64,000 nt of DNA from Cryptomeria japonica (Eukaryota; Streptophyta; Pinopsida; Cupressales; Cupressaceae): assembly GCF_030272615.1 (NCBI RefSeq), contig NC_081407.1:433716730-433780729 (forward strand), written 5' to 3'. How positions within the stretch are numbered: position 1 is the stretch's first letter; the number at the start of each line of letters is the position of its first letter. The translations under genes were made by a program, and so were the position numbers. The notes under the pieces were generated by a model. That model searched no databases, was not told the DNA's origin, and worked only from the letters and a program-made list of their open reading frames with translations. Positions 44,611-57,717 of the stretch are shown here, piece after piece.

Positions 44611-47600
44611 TGAAATGTAGGAGATTTTTTATATAAGGTTTCATTATTTCTAACTTCCACATTGGAGAGTAATAGTTATTATGATCATTTCATGTTGTAG
44701 ACCTATGTATTATAGGATGTTGCATTGATTATTGCAGATGATTGCATGAATTGGTGTACACAGGACTACATTTTTTATACTTGAAAATTGATTGTTAATG
44801 AGGTACTATTAGTTTATTACAATGAAAGCATTCCTAAGATAACTATGAATTTAGTTTTCAATTCTAACATCGTTGTCATCATTTGTATCAACAACTTGAC
44901 AGGGACTAATCCACATCATTTCCAAGACACCACAATAACTTATGTTGAGAACCATGCTTTCTTATTTAATAGATTAATTTTCTTGTTTCCCAAGATCATG
45001 TTAGACTGTGAGTTTGCAGTTTTTTATTGTACTAAGATACCTTGGCATGAGATCTATATTATGATTGGTTGAAAATTATATAAACTTGTGAGATTTATAA
45101 AATTATGGTTTCTGTCATAGTGTGTGAGATTAAATCTCTCCTAATTATTATTGTCATAGGGATTCACACCCAATAGCTAAGCGTGATGCTCAACTATCCC
45201 ATGAAACATGGGACCATCTTCGAGCCTGTGGGTTGCTCATAGTGAAGAAGGACCTCCAAATTATGGGTTGGCTCCCCTTTTGATATCCTAAAAAACTATT
45301 GATTTCTAGAAAAGAGATAGAAGGATGTTTTGGAAATGAAACTACTAACCAATAGGTGATGCACCAATGACTAAAAATGACTTGATATGTTGTCAAACTC
45401 ACAAAATACTCAACAATGAAGCTAAATCAACTCAGCACTAAATTATGCATGCTTTTCATAAATGATTCATATGAAAGGTCTAAGTTTTATGATGTTTGTA
45501 AAGAGGAAAACAATGTTATTTTCACAATTTCATACACCAAAAATGACAACACATTCACTGAATTTCACTATAACATGCTATCTCATAAACTTGATATTGA
45601 AGCAACTAGATAAAAATGAAGGATTGTTGAGTAAAAATCACAAGACTTTTATCAAAAAACTAACATACAATACTGGAATAGTGAATAAATGAGAAGAAAA
45701 TAAGCTTCTTTTATTGAGAAATAGGAGTAACTATCATTACAAATATACAAAATGCTATAGATTAACTGAAAATCTTGTAATGAAATGAGTTACAAAGTGT
45801 ATGCCTTGCTACTACAGCCAAGGAAAAACTTAGAACTAGAGAGAGAAGAGAGAAGAAGTCTGACTTATAACAAAAGAGGCTCCAAATTTTTATTGTCTTT
45901 GACTTGATGACTCCTTTGAACAGTGGTGACTAGGCATGTTGACTGCTCCCTCTCCTTAAAATCAAGCACTTGACTAATGATAAACTTAAAAATTCAACTT
46001 GTTGGACGAGCTCATTTGAAAATCCCTCAAAAGGGGGCTAAAATTGAAGTGAACAAGCTGACTATGCTTCCAAGACTCCTCTTGGTTGATGAGTCGCCCT
46101 TGGGGGCCCTCAAATCAGGGGTAGGACTATTGCTAAGGCCTCAAAAACCTCCTCAAACCATGAGATGTTTCTCTAGTCGACCCTCTTGACAAGATTTGAA
46201 AATTTGAGCTTGCATTAAAGATTGATTTAAATTTGAAATTCAAATCTTATACTCTTTTACAAACTCACTTTGATGACTATGTCCTTGTGGCCTTAAGTCA
46301 ATATTTTAAGATTTTCACTACATTATAACTATCTTTTTCATTCTCTTTATTTGTTGGAAATCACCATTCTTTGATATTCACTGTGCATAGTCATTGTTCC
46401 AATTGATTTGAGTACACTCTGCTACATGACTATTCATGATTGATTTGCTCCTAGCCAGGACCTACATCATTTGGCTCTAATACTTCTCTCCAAGGGTTCT
46501 TTTGACGGTCAAAAACCTTGTTTGTTTTGCTGCTCACTTGACTTGAAGGGCTACATGATGACTACAATATTGTCTTGAAAGACTAGCCAATGTTATTAAC
46601 AGTTATGCTCCTATGAAGAATACTATCCTACTTTGTCTTTTGTAACCCTGCCACCTGTGTATGTTGTCCTTGATAGTCTTTAGACTGTGTTCTGCCCTAG
46701 ATCTATGTGTTGGCTTCAAGTATAGAATTGACATGAATGTGTTTGGAGATTGCATATTGTATCAATTATTGTCCTTTGAATTGATGCCTTCTTATATTTA
46801 AGGTCTGCTAATGGTGCTCTAACTGAAAATTCCACTGTTCTCACATGCTCAAACCCTTATTCATATATTCTATGAAATATTTCACTTTGTTTTAATTAAC
46901 TCACTACCATATGACTGTCCTTTTTGTGTTAGGTCATTACCTGCTATGTGCCCTTACTTTTCATGCATTGAGATATTTCCATAGTTCCTTAATGCTACCC
47001 TACTATGTCTTCTATATTCACAAGCTCACTACTTATGACTCTAATGATAGTGATTGTCATTACTCATCTCTTTCATTCTATTGAACTATCTTTTATATCT
47101 TTTCTTCTCATTTACTATCAAAAGACTAGAAACTCCCTTCTACTGGGCTAGCTACAATCTTTGTCTTGAGAGTCTACTCCTAAGAACTCTATATGAAGCT
47201 TGCATGACATCTATGCCCACAAGTGTATAAAGGTGAAACTTTCTATGGGTTGTCTTGTCTTTACAATCTTGGTGTGTGAAGTATCATTAAGTGCTTTAGT
47301 AGTGGTTATTGACACTTTGATTGAAAATTATACTTCTTTTGGTGACTGTCACAAAAGTCTACCCCATGCATAACCCTCATTGCTATCTCTATTTTGACAA
47401 ATGCATGCTTTAGGAGACTATATTTTCTGATTATACAGAATGCTCTTTGCCAAAATGACTATCATTTTCCTTTGCTTCTATCATAGATGCTCATAAATGA
47501 GGTCACTATGCATTGTGATTTTTGGCTTTTATAGCATTTACAATATTCAACATTTACACTATTCATGATGTTGTTCTTTGTCTTCAAACCTACAACAAGA

Positions 47601-48399
47601 GGTCCTTTTGCCTTGGATACACTATTTTGACTATACTCGAGCATTGTTTTCTTGAAGCTTGAAATGATTTTTGCTCACTATTACTATATTTTTGTTCTTG
47701 AAAGAGAATTTGTCCTTTACAATCCTCTTCAACTTGTAGCCCTATCATGCTTTCATCTACTAGCACTGTCCTTTGGGGTGTTATTGGCATTGTTATAAGG
47801 GTTATCACTATTTTTTAGGACTTTGCACTGTGTACTATCTTATGAGTTGATAAGCTCTAAATCTAGGGCAAAAGCTCTTCCATTTTTTACTATGATTGCA
47901 TTCTTGTTCATTGTTTCTTCAAAATTGTGACTGCATTTTGGTGTTTTGAAGGCTTCATATATCTTTGAGTTCTCTATGTTTTGCTTCTAACACTTCTTCA
48001 AATCTTATATTTGCTGATGATATTTTGAAATCAGTGCTTCATCATGCTCTTCTTAGGATGCTCATTAGGACTTTAATTGTCTTAGAAGTGCAGCTTGTTA
48101 CCTGATTGGACACCATGTGTCATGATGCTTCCCCATTATTCTTTAAATGGAGGTGATCATGCTTTCACTTTCACTATGAAAACAAACAAATGCATAACAT
48201 TATCTTCAAGTATCCTTGTGATAGTAAAACATTTGCCACTTTCCCTGTATTGTTTGATACTCTGTGATTTGCCCTTCTTTAGCCGTATGCTCTTATTTTT
48301 TTTCTAAGTTTTAGTCCTTCTATGTTTGTGACCCTGCTGCTCATGGGAAGCATGAATGCACTACAAGTAGGTTGATCTTTTCTCACTATCAAATGATGA
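44611..48399. other. Spacer left of element C, no gene recognised
   Basis: AT-rich, with C/T bias on the plus strand over 46300-48300. A few weak open stretches (44788-45072, 45416-45692, 47462-47808) give no recognisable protein. 45940-45958 (CTCCCTCTCCTTAAAATC) looks like the complement of a polypurine tract, so an old minus-strand LTR element may lie here. Nothing firm. Confidence 0.45.
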
Positions 48400-49917
48400 T
48401 GTTGGCATATGTGCAGAATATGTTGACATGATGATATTGTGTTGTCATTTATGTCAATATGCTGAAAGAGAACCGTTAATATGCTGAAGAGTGAACCGGT
48501 AACATGATGAAGAGTGAATAGGATTATTGAAGTTAAGCAATTGACAAAGAGAACCAGTATGATGTTGTGAACCAGAACCGGTATGTCGGAACAAGAACCG
48601 GTGTATGGAATGTTTTGTATCTAGGGTTCATATGGCATAACTACTGGTTGGTAGTCTCAGCTTCAGGGTTTTCGGTTGAAGTGTTTTGAGCCTATATGTC
48701 TCAACCGATGGCATTGTGTGATGAGATAGCATTGTAACAGAGATCAGATCATGTTGCCACGTCAGCCTCATGCACGTGAAGGATCTTGCATGAAGGAGAT
48801 TGATCCTATCTACCTTGGGAGTGTGAAAAGTCTCTGCAAACGATGGAGAACATGTGATGGGTTATCACCTCCAAGAAGTGGCAAAGAATGAATGATGGAG
48901 AATGTCTTGAGATCTATTTAAGACCGTTGTATTCAAATGTAAAGTGTTCAATGGTCAGGATTGAACAGACTAAATTTCTCAACCTAAGTGTTTAGGGTTT
49001 AGGGTTTATGCTACCGACCTATTTGTTTCCTATAAGGTCGATGTGGTATTTCATGCTGAAGTTGTTGGCAAATCTTGTGTGTGTATCTATGTGTAGAGAT
49101 ACGTGATTCTTGCCAGACTAGTTGAGAGGATTGATACCTACACAGTGTGTGTGCAGAAGGAAGGAACTAAAGCGGATCTACATTGGCATTGAGTGCTATT
49201 ACCAGATCATTGTAATACCTATTGATCTCTAATCACTTCAACAGTTGGAAAATCCCTTAATAGGGTAGCTTTAACCAACTTGTTGTAAATCCTTTAACAG
49301 GGTGACTCAAATCCATTAAGTTCATAAAATCCTCTAACAAGGTAACCTCTAACAAGGTTTAACCCTTAACTGGCTATTCTAGCCATCCCTTACCCGGGTG
49401 ATCCCTAGCAGGATCGGTTCCTAACAAAACCTGATGTAACAGTCTTTAACTGGACTAGGCTCCTAACAAAGCGGACTTCTAAAGAATTCAAAACAACTTG
49501 TGGGTATTCATCCCCACCGTGGTTTTTCCCAGTTGGGTTTCCACGTGAAAAAATATGTGTGTCATATGTGATGTCTTTTTCATGTGATGCTTTGTTGTTT
49601 TCTGTCAAGCAGTGAATCATGTTGATCTAGCAAGTTATTATATTTTTTATGATAGATTATCTATTTATTCATAAGGACAAAGTAGAAATGAGGGAGTAGG
49701 CTGTATGGAAAGCTAAGAAGATTGACCGGTTCATGTCTTTCACAGCTGCACTGTGTTTAACCGGTAGTAATCTAGTTTGGACTGGTATTAGGGATTGCCA
49801 GTAGTTTACAGCCTGCAATCAAACTGGTTCAGGAAAATTTCTTGTGCCTGTACTAATTCACCCCCCCCCCCCCTCTCAGTAGTGGTTTGGTACTCACTAT
49901 TCATCATTGAGTTATCA
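48400..49917 (+). repeat. First LTR of element C (1,518 bp)
   Basis: TGTTGGCATATGTGCAG ... GAGTTATCA. It contains two telomere-like TTTAGGG units near 48990, the CCTTAAC-GGG array (about 49245-49480), hairpins GTGGG/CCCAC and CGTGG/CCACG (49499-49545) and a C run at 49859-49873. Confidence 0.92.
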
Positions 49918-49919
49918 AT

Positions 49920-49932
49920 TGGTATCAGAGCG
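49920..49932 (+). promoter_or_regulatory. Primer binding site of element C (tRNA-iMet)
   Basis: TGGTATCAGAGCG two bases after the LTR end. Confidence 0.9.
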
Positions 49933-49988
49933 TCCTCCAGGTCCTCTGTGTCATAAGCTTAACTGCTTGAGGGAAAGATCCTATTGTA

Positions 49989-52900
49989 ATGATGAAGATG
50001 GAAGGTCCAAAATTCAACAGAGATAACTTTAAAATATGGAAGGACAGAATGAAGATATACATCAGAAGCATGGGTGCTCAACATTGGAGCTATGTTGAGA
50101 ATTTTTATGTTATCCCTACCGGTACTCTCACCGATGACCAAAAGAGAGAGATTAAGAAGAATGGGAAAGTCATGGAAGCCCTAATCAGTAGTTTATCTAA
50201 CATTGAGTTTATTGATGTCCAGGATAAAGAAAATCCCAAAGAAGTATAGGATACTCTTGAAAATATCTATGGTGGTGATGAGCATGTAAAATAAGCTAAG
50301 GAAGAAAGCCTTAGAGGGAAGTTTGAAGACATGCAGATGGTTGAAGGTGAGACCATTCAACAATACGGAATAAGAATCAAAACTGTTGTTGGAGATATCA
50401 AGAGTGCAGGTGGTAAAATGGAAGATTCCACTGTTGTTAGCAAAGTTTTGAGATCCTTATCACCAATCTATACAATAAGGGTTGTTGCTATTCATGAATT
50501 GAGATCAATAGACAAGACTAAGGTATCCCTAGAATCCATCATTGCAAAGTTGACAGCCTATGAGCTAAATAGTTTTGATGGCAGTATTCAGAAGACTAAA
50601 TCAACTTTTAGAGCATTTGTTGCACCATCCAGAAAAGGAAAACAAGCAAGCACCAGCGGTGAACCAAGATAGAGCAGAGAAATGGATGATGAGGAGATTC
50701 TAATGGAATTTGAAGCTCTTCTTGCCAAGAGACTTCCTAAGGGAACCGGCAAATACAGAGGTAAGCTTCCTTTGAAATGCTTCTCTTGTAACCGAATAGG
50801 ACACATCACTATAAACTGTCCTAATGGTGATAGCAAGGACAAACTGGAAAGGTTCAAGAAATTCAAAGGAGGAAACCAAAGAAACTATTTTGTAGCAATT
50901 GATGAAGGTGTCAGAGATGAGGAATCAGAAGATGAAGAAAATGAAGATATTGTGTTTGTTGGAGTCAAGGAGGATGTGTTAGACAAAAAGGCTCTTGTCT
51001 CCCGCTTTGATAATTCCAATGAGTGGATTATTGACAGTGGTTATTCTCACCATATGACTGGTGACCAGAGAAAGTTTATATCTCTGGAAGAGTATGATGG
51101 TGGGGTGGTTCGTTTTGGTAATGATGCACCATGTATGGTCAAAGGTAGAGGGTCCATCTCTCTAAATGGAAAGAGCAATGCTGACAATGTGTATTGGGTG
51201 GAAGGTCTCAGACTCAATCTATTGAGTGTTGCCCAGCTGAATGACAGTGGACTCACTCTGGAATTCAAAAATGGAGTCTGCAAAATCAAAGGAAAGAATG
51301 GTGAACTGATGGCCACCGATATGCAGACCAAAGGTAACTTATTTCAGCTAAATGCAAATATAAGTACATGTCTTATGGCTAAGTTTGATGATAGCTAGAT
51401 ATGGCATAGGAGACTCTACCATGTAAACTTTGATAACATAGTGAAGGCCAGTAAGATCAAGGTAGTTAGAGGACTGTTGATGCTGAGAAAACCAGAAAAT
51501 CCTTTGTGCAGAGAATGTCAACTAGGGAAAATGTCTTCCTCAACCTTCAAAGGTAAATATTTCACTGCTGACAACTTACTTCATCTTGTGCATACTGATT
51601 TGTGTGGTCCTATGAAAACTAGGAGTGTGCAGGGAGATAGGTATTTTATGATTCTTACAGATGATTTCTCAAGAATGATGTGGGTCACATTCTTGAAGGA
51701 CAAGTCTGAAGCCTTTGGAAAGTTCAAAGCTTTCAAAGCACTGGTAGAAAAGGAAAGTGGTAGAAGAATCAAATTCCTTAGAACTGATCAAGGAGGGGAA
51801 TTCACTTCCAGTGAATTCAACAAATATTGTGAAGAGAATGGCATCAAGAGGCAACTGTCTGCCCCCTGGACTCCACAGCAGAATGGCCTAGCAGAGAGAA
51901 ACAATTGGACTATGGTTGAAGCAGCTAGAACTATGTTGATCCAAGGAAAGGTCGCTCACACCTTTTGGAGAGAAGGGGTGATCACTGCAGTCTACACAAT
52001 GAACTAGGTACTCATCAAGAAAGGAAAGGATAAGACTCCTTATGAGTACTGGACCAGTAAGACACCAATGGTAAGATACTTCAAAGTGTTTGGTAGTAAA
52101 TGTTATATCAAGAGGACTGAACATCAAAGCAAGTTTGACGCTAAATGTGATGAGAGAATATTCTTAGGGTATTCCACTAAGAGAAAAGCTCTCAAATGTT
52201 TCAATAATAGGACTCAGAGAATCGTTGAAAGCATCAATGTTAGGGTTAATGAAAACTCTGATAAATTGGAGGGAATCGGCAATAAGCAAGGAGAAGATGA
52301 CCCGGTAGTAACTTTCTAGGAACCAGTTGCAAAGCAGCCCAGTACCAATAATTGTGCTCCTACACCGGTAGATGTTGATGCTGATGAAGATGAGGATGAT
52401 GAAGAAAAGCAAGAGGAAGTTGTTAAGAACATACCTAGGTATGTCAAACTCAATCATAATCCAAATCAGATCATAGGAGACAAAGATGCAGGAATTCTTA
52501 CAAGAAGAAAGTTAGAGAAAGATCATGTATGATCTCTGAATTTGAGCCTAAATCATTCAAAGAGGCACATAAAGATGAAGACTAGATCAAGGCAATGGAG
52601 GAGGAACTTGACCAGATAAAAAAGAATGGTGCATGGTCTTTGGTACCCAGACCAGAGCATAAAAATGTCATTGGAACCAAATGGATTTTTAGAAATAAAC
52701 TAAATGAGGATGGCACAGTGGTAAGGAACAAAGCCAGACTAGTATGTAAAGGATATGCCCAAGAAGAAGGAGAAGACTATGGTGAAACCTTTGCTCTAGT
52801 AGCAAGATTGGAAGGAGTTCGTATGCTTCTTGCATATGCAACTTTTAAAGGATTCAAGGTATACCAAATGGATGTAAAATCTGCATTTCTAATTGGAATA

Positions 52901-53920
52901 CTTGAAGAGGAGGTGTATATAGAGCAACCAGATGGGTTTTCCCTATCAGAAGACAGTGACATGGTGTGTAAGCTACATGAAGCCTTATATGGACTGAAGC
53001 AGACACCAAGAGCATGACAAGATGAGTCATGACTTTGTAGATGAGATGAAAGAGGAGTTTGAAATGTCACTCATAGGGGAAATTAAGTTCTTCATTGGAC
53101 TGCAGATCCAACAAATAAAAAATGGAATCTTTATTACTCAGTCCAAGTATGTCAAAGAGGTGTTGAAGGCCTTTGGCATGGAAGACAGTAAATTGGTTGG
53201 TACACCAATGGTGACCGATTGTAAACTATAAAAAGAGGATGACTTAGCATTGGTACATAAGAAGGAATCTCGATCAATGATTGGTAAGTTACATTATGTA
53301 GTGCATAGCAGACCGGACATTGCACATGCAATGGGTATTACTGCTCGGTTTCAGCAAAGCCCAAGAGAATCCCACTTGGTATCAGTCAAGCGGATTCTTA
53401 GATATATGAAGGGAACTATTGACTATGGGTTATGGTATCCATACAATAATGATTTCAACCTAAAAGTGTTCACAGATGTTGATTGGGTTGGTAATGTAGA
53501 TGATCGGAAGAGCACAACCGGTGGTGCATTCTTTCTCAGTGGTAGACTTGTCTCATGGATGAGTAAAAAATAGAGTTGTATCTCTTAGTCTATAGCAGAA
53601 GCAGAGTATGTTGCAGCTCTTATGAACTATACCTAGACTTATTGAATGGCTTCAAAGTTCCTATATTTGAACCGGTAAGTATATTATGTGACAAACAAGT
53701 GCAATTAACATATCCAAGAATCCGGTTTTACATGCTAGAACCAAGCACTTTGAACTCAAGTATCATTTCTTGAGGGAAAAGGTTCAGAACAAAGAGGTGG
53801 TATTGGAACATGTTTCCAGTAAGGAGCAGTTAACAGACATATTCACCAAGCCTCTCCCAAAGGCTACTTTTACCTATCTAAGAGGTGAGTTAGGGGTGTT
53901 GCCCCTTCAAGAGGTAATCT
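49989..53920 (+). pseudogene. gag-pol of element C, first copy
   Basis: From ATG 49989 in one frame to 52319, with stops at 50247, 50294, 50670, 51396, 52005 and 52317. Gag is followed by an intact zinc knuckle CFSCNRIGHITINC (about 50779). The protease motif is DSGYSHHM. Integrase keeps HTDLCGPM, RTDQGGEF and NGLAER, so the D,D,E residues survive. After a frame change near 52500, RT runs through [12 protein letters not shown] and [10 protein letters not shown]. Then a deletion joins AGAGCATG to ACAAGATGAG near 53019 and removes the YVDD motif. RNase H follows (TDVDWVGN, TAG at 53571, AEAEYVAA, IFTKPLPKATFTYL). Closest relative in the window is B. Confidence 0.92.
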
Positions 53921-54167
53921 AAAGGTATGTGCTTCACATCAGTCCGATCTTACTTTGCTATATCTTTTCAGGATTGATGTGTTGAAGGATGCTACTCCTC
54001 AGGGGGAGCAGCATAGTGGAACAGGGAAGCTTGTGCCTGCACTTTGGCATTGCTATCAAAGGGGGAGAAGATGTGAAGTGGAAAAGATATCTACAATATT
54101 AAGGAGAAGATGTGATGCAGAAAGAGAGATATCTTTATATATTGCCATCAATGCCAAAGGGGGAGAT

Positions 54168-54974
54168 TGTTGGTATATGTGCAGAATATGTTGACATGAT
54201 GATATTGTGTTGTCATTGATGTCAATATGCTAAAAGAGAACCGGTAATATGCTGAAGAGTGAACCGGTAACATGATGAAGAGTGAACGGGATTATTGAAG
54301 TTAAGCAACTAACAAAGAGAACCGGTATGATGTTGTGAACGGCATATGTGAAAAAGTGAAGTGGTATGCTTGTCCAAGTGAACCGGTATGATGTTGTGAA
54401 CCGGAACTGGTATATGGAATGTTTTGTATCTAGGGTTCATATGGCATAACTAGCGGTTGGTAGTCTTAGCTTCAGGGTTTCCAGTTGAAGTGTTTTGAGC
54501 CTGTGTGTCTCAATCGATGGCATTGTGTGATGAGTTAGCATTGTAACGGAAATCAGATCATGTTGCCACGTCAACCTCATACATGTGAAGGATCTTGCAT
54601 GAAGGAGATTGATCCTATCTACCTCAAGAATGTGTGAAGTCTTTGCAAACAGTGGAGAATGCGTGATGGGTTATCACCTCCAAGAAGCGGCGAAGAACGA
54701 ACAATGGAGAATGTCTTGAGATATGTTCAAGACCATTGTATTCAAATGCAAAGTGTTCAATGGTCAAGATTGAACTGACTAAATTTCTCAACTTAAGTGT
54801 TTAGGGTTTAGGTTTTATGCTACTGACCTATCTGTTTCCTATAAGGTCAATGTGGTGTGCTGAGGTTGTTGGCAAATGTTGTGTGTGTATCTATGTGCAG
54901 AGATACATGATTCTTGCCACACCAGTTGAGAGGATTAATACTTGCATAGAGTGTGTGTAGAAGGAAGGAACTAA
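54168..54974 (+). repeat. Middle LTR of element C, truncated (807 bp)
   Basis: Starts TGTTGGTATATGTGCAG after polypurine tract AAAGGGGGAGAT, and stops at AAGGAAGGAACTAA (54961-54974), a point inside the full LTR (compare 49157-49170). The array and hairpins further downstream are absent here. Confidence 0.9.
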
Positions 54975-55912
54975 TCTTTGGTGGAGATGACAAGATTAAT
55001 CATGACTTTGCAGATGAGATGAAAGAGGAGTTTGAAATGTCACTCATAGGGGAAATTAAGTTCTTCATTGGACTGTTGCTTCAACAAATAAAAAATGGAA
55101 TCTTTATTACTCAGTCCAAGTATGTCAAAGAGGTGTTGCAGGCCTTTGGCATGGAAGGCAGTAAATCGGTTGGTACACCAATGGTGACTAGTTGTAAACT
55201 ATCAAAAGAGGATGACTCAGCATTGGTACATAAGAAGGAATGCCAACCAATGATTGGTAAGTTGCATTATGTAGTGCATAGTAGACCGGACATTGCACAT
55301 GTAGTGGGTATTACCGCTCGGTTTTAGCAAAGCACAAGGGAATCCCACTTGGTAGCAGTCAAGCGGACTCTTAGATATATGAAGGGAACTATTGACTATG
55401 GGTTATGGTATCCATACAATAATGATTTCAACCTAAAAGTGTTCACAGATGTTGATTGGGCTGGTAATGTAGATGACCAGAAGAGCACAACCAGTGGTGC
55501 ATTCTTTCTTGGTGGTAGACTGGTCTCATGGATGAGTAAAAAATAGAGTTGTATCTCTTAGTCTACAGTAGAAGCAGAGTATGTTGCAACTTTTGTGAAT
55601 TGTACCCAGACTATTTGGATGAAGCATGTATTGAATGGCTTCAAAGTTCCTATATCTGAACCGGTAAGTATATTCTATGACAATACAAGTGCAATTAACA
55701 TATCCAAGAATCCAGTTTTACATGCTAGAACCAAGCACTTTGAACTCAAGTATCATTTCTTGAGGGAAAAGGTTCAGAACAAAGAGGTGGTATTGGAACA
55801 TGTTTCTAGTAAGGAGAAATTAACAGACATATTCACCAAGCCTCTACTGAAGGCTACTTTTACCTATCTGAGAGGTGAGTTAGGGGTGCTGCCGCTTCAA
55901 CAAGTAATCTAA
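54975..55912 (+). pseudogene. RT C-terminus and RNase H of element C, second copy
   Basis: Begins just after where the YVDD motif would lie (FGGDDKINHDFADEMKEEF) and runs through GIFITQSKYVKEVLQAFGM, HYVVHSRPDIAHVVG, a TAG at 55325, KRTLRYMKGT, TDVDWAGN, TAG at 55544, VEAEYVATFVNCTQ, ARTKHFELKYHF and IFTKPLLKATFTYL. Highly similar to 53020-53920 but keeps bases that copy 1 lost (for example the NCTQTIWMKHVL region). Confidence 0.92.
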
Positions 55913-56157
55913 AGGTCTGTGCTCCACATCCGTCCGATCTTACTTTGCTATATCTTTTCAAGATTGATGTGTTGAAGGCTGCTACTCCTCAAGGGGAGCA
56001 GCATAGTGGAACAGGGAAGCTTGTGCCTCCACTTTGGCATTGTTGTCGAAGGGGGAGAAGATGTGAAGTGGAAAAGATATCTGTAGTATTAAGGAGAAGA
56101 TGTGATGCAGAAAGAGAGATATCTTTGTATATTGCCATCAATGCCAAAGGGGGAGAT

Positions 56158-57717
56158 TGTTGGTATATGTGCAGAATATGTTGACATGATGATATTGTGT
56201 TGTCATTGATGTCAATATACTGAAAGAGAACCGGTAATATGCTGAAGAGTGAACCGGTAACATGATGAAGAGTGAACAGGATTATTGAAGTTAAGCAACT
56301 GACAAAGAGAACCGGTATGATGTTGTGAACCGACATATGTGAAAAAGTGAAGTGGTATGCTTGTCCAAGTGAACCGATATGATGTTGTGAACCAAAACCG
56401 GTATGTCGGAACGAGAATCGATATATGGAATGTTTTGTATCTAGGTTTCATATGGCATAACTAGCGGTTGGTAGTCTCAACTTCAGGGTTTCCGGTTGAA
56501 GTGTTTTGAGCCTGTGTGTCTCAACCAATGGCATTGTGTGATGAGTTAGCATTGTAACAGAGATCAGATTGTCTTGCCACGTCAGCCTCGTACACATGAA
56601 GGATCTTGCATGAAGGAGATTGATCTTATCTACCTCTGGAATGTGCGAAGTCTCTGCAAACGGTGGAGAATGTGTGATGGGTTATCACCTCCAAGAAGCA
56701 GTGAAGAACGAATGATGGAGAATGTCTTGAGATCTATTCAAGACCGTTGTATTCAAATGCAAAGTGTTCAATGGTCAGGATTGAACCGAATAAATTTCTC
56801 AACCTAAGTGTTTAGGGTTTAGGGTTTATGCTACCGACCTATCTGTTTCCTATAAGGTCGGTGGTGTTTCATGTTGAGTTTGTTGGCAAATGTTGTGTGT
56901 GTATCTATGTGCAGAGATACGTGATTCTTGCCAAACCAGTTGAGAGGATTGATACCTACATAGAGTGTGTGCAGAAGGAAGGAACTAAAGCGGATCTACA
57001 TTGGCATTGAGTGCTATTACTAGATCATTGTAATACCTATTGATCTCTAATCACTTCAACAGTTGGCAAATCCCTTAATAGGGTAGCTTTATCTAGCTTG
57101 TTGTAAATCCTTTAACAGGGTGACTCAAAGCCATTGAGTTCATAAAATCCTCTAACAAGGTAACCTCTAACAGGGTTTAACCCTTAACCGGGTATTCTAG
57201 CCATCCCTTAACCGGGTGATCCCTAACAGAACCTGATGTAACAGTCTTTAATAGGACTAGGCTCCTAACAGAGTGGACTTCTAAAGAGTTCAAAACAGCT
57301 TGTGGGTATTCATCCCCACCGTGGTTTTTCCCAGTTGGTTTTCCACGTGGAAAAATATGTGTGTCATATGTGATGTCTTTTTCACGTGATGTTTTTTTGT
57401 TTTTTGTCAAGCGGTGAATCATGTTGATCTAGCAAGTTATTATATTTTTGATGATAGATTATTTGTTTATGCATAAGGACAAAGTGGAAATGAGGGAGTA
57501 GGTTGTATGGAAAGCTAAGAAGATTGATCAATTCATGTCTTTCACAGCTGAACTGTGTTTAACCGATAGTAATCTAGTTTGGACTAGTGTTAGGGATTGC
57601 CAGTAGTTTGCAGTCTGCAATCAAACCGGTTCAGGAAAATTTCTTGTGTCTGTACTGATTCACCCCCTCCCCCTCTCAGTACCAGTTTGGTACTCACTAT
57701 TCATCATTGAGTTATCA
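56158..57717 (+). repeat. Last LTR of element C (1,560 bp)
   Basis: Starts TGTTGGTATATGTGCAG after AAAGGGGGAGAT, ends GAGTTATCA. It carries an extra segment of about 60 bp (near 56326-56390, GATGTTGTGAACC repeated) that the first LTR lacks. Telomere-like TTTAGGG pair near 56812; array about 57055-57265; hairpins near 57300-57350. Confidence 0.92.

Larger units (their letters stand above)
48400..57717 (+). mobile_element. Ty1/copia element C, three-LTR recombinant form
   Basis: Order: LTR (48400-49917), broken gag-pol (49989-53920), shortened LTR (54168-54974), RT/RNase H fragment (54975-55912), LTR (56158-57717). The middle LTR stops inside AAGGAAGGAACTAA and is joined directly to RT sequence, so a deletion removed the rest of that LTR plus leader, gag, protease, integrase and the first half of RT of a second copy. 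Left flank GATGA and right flank GATTT match at 3 of 5 bases. This is what unequal recombination between related copies sharing an LTR, followed by deletion, would leave. Confidence 0.88.

Noticed and set aside
55945-56184. 79-codon frame ending at the C polypurine tract (also 53955-54194)
   Set aside because: It is the untranslated stretch between RNase H and the LTR, duplicated with element C; no start context or domain.
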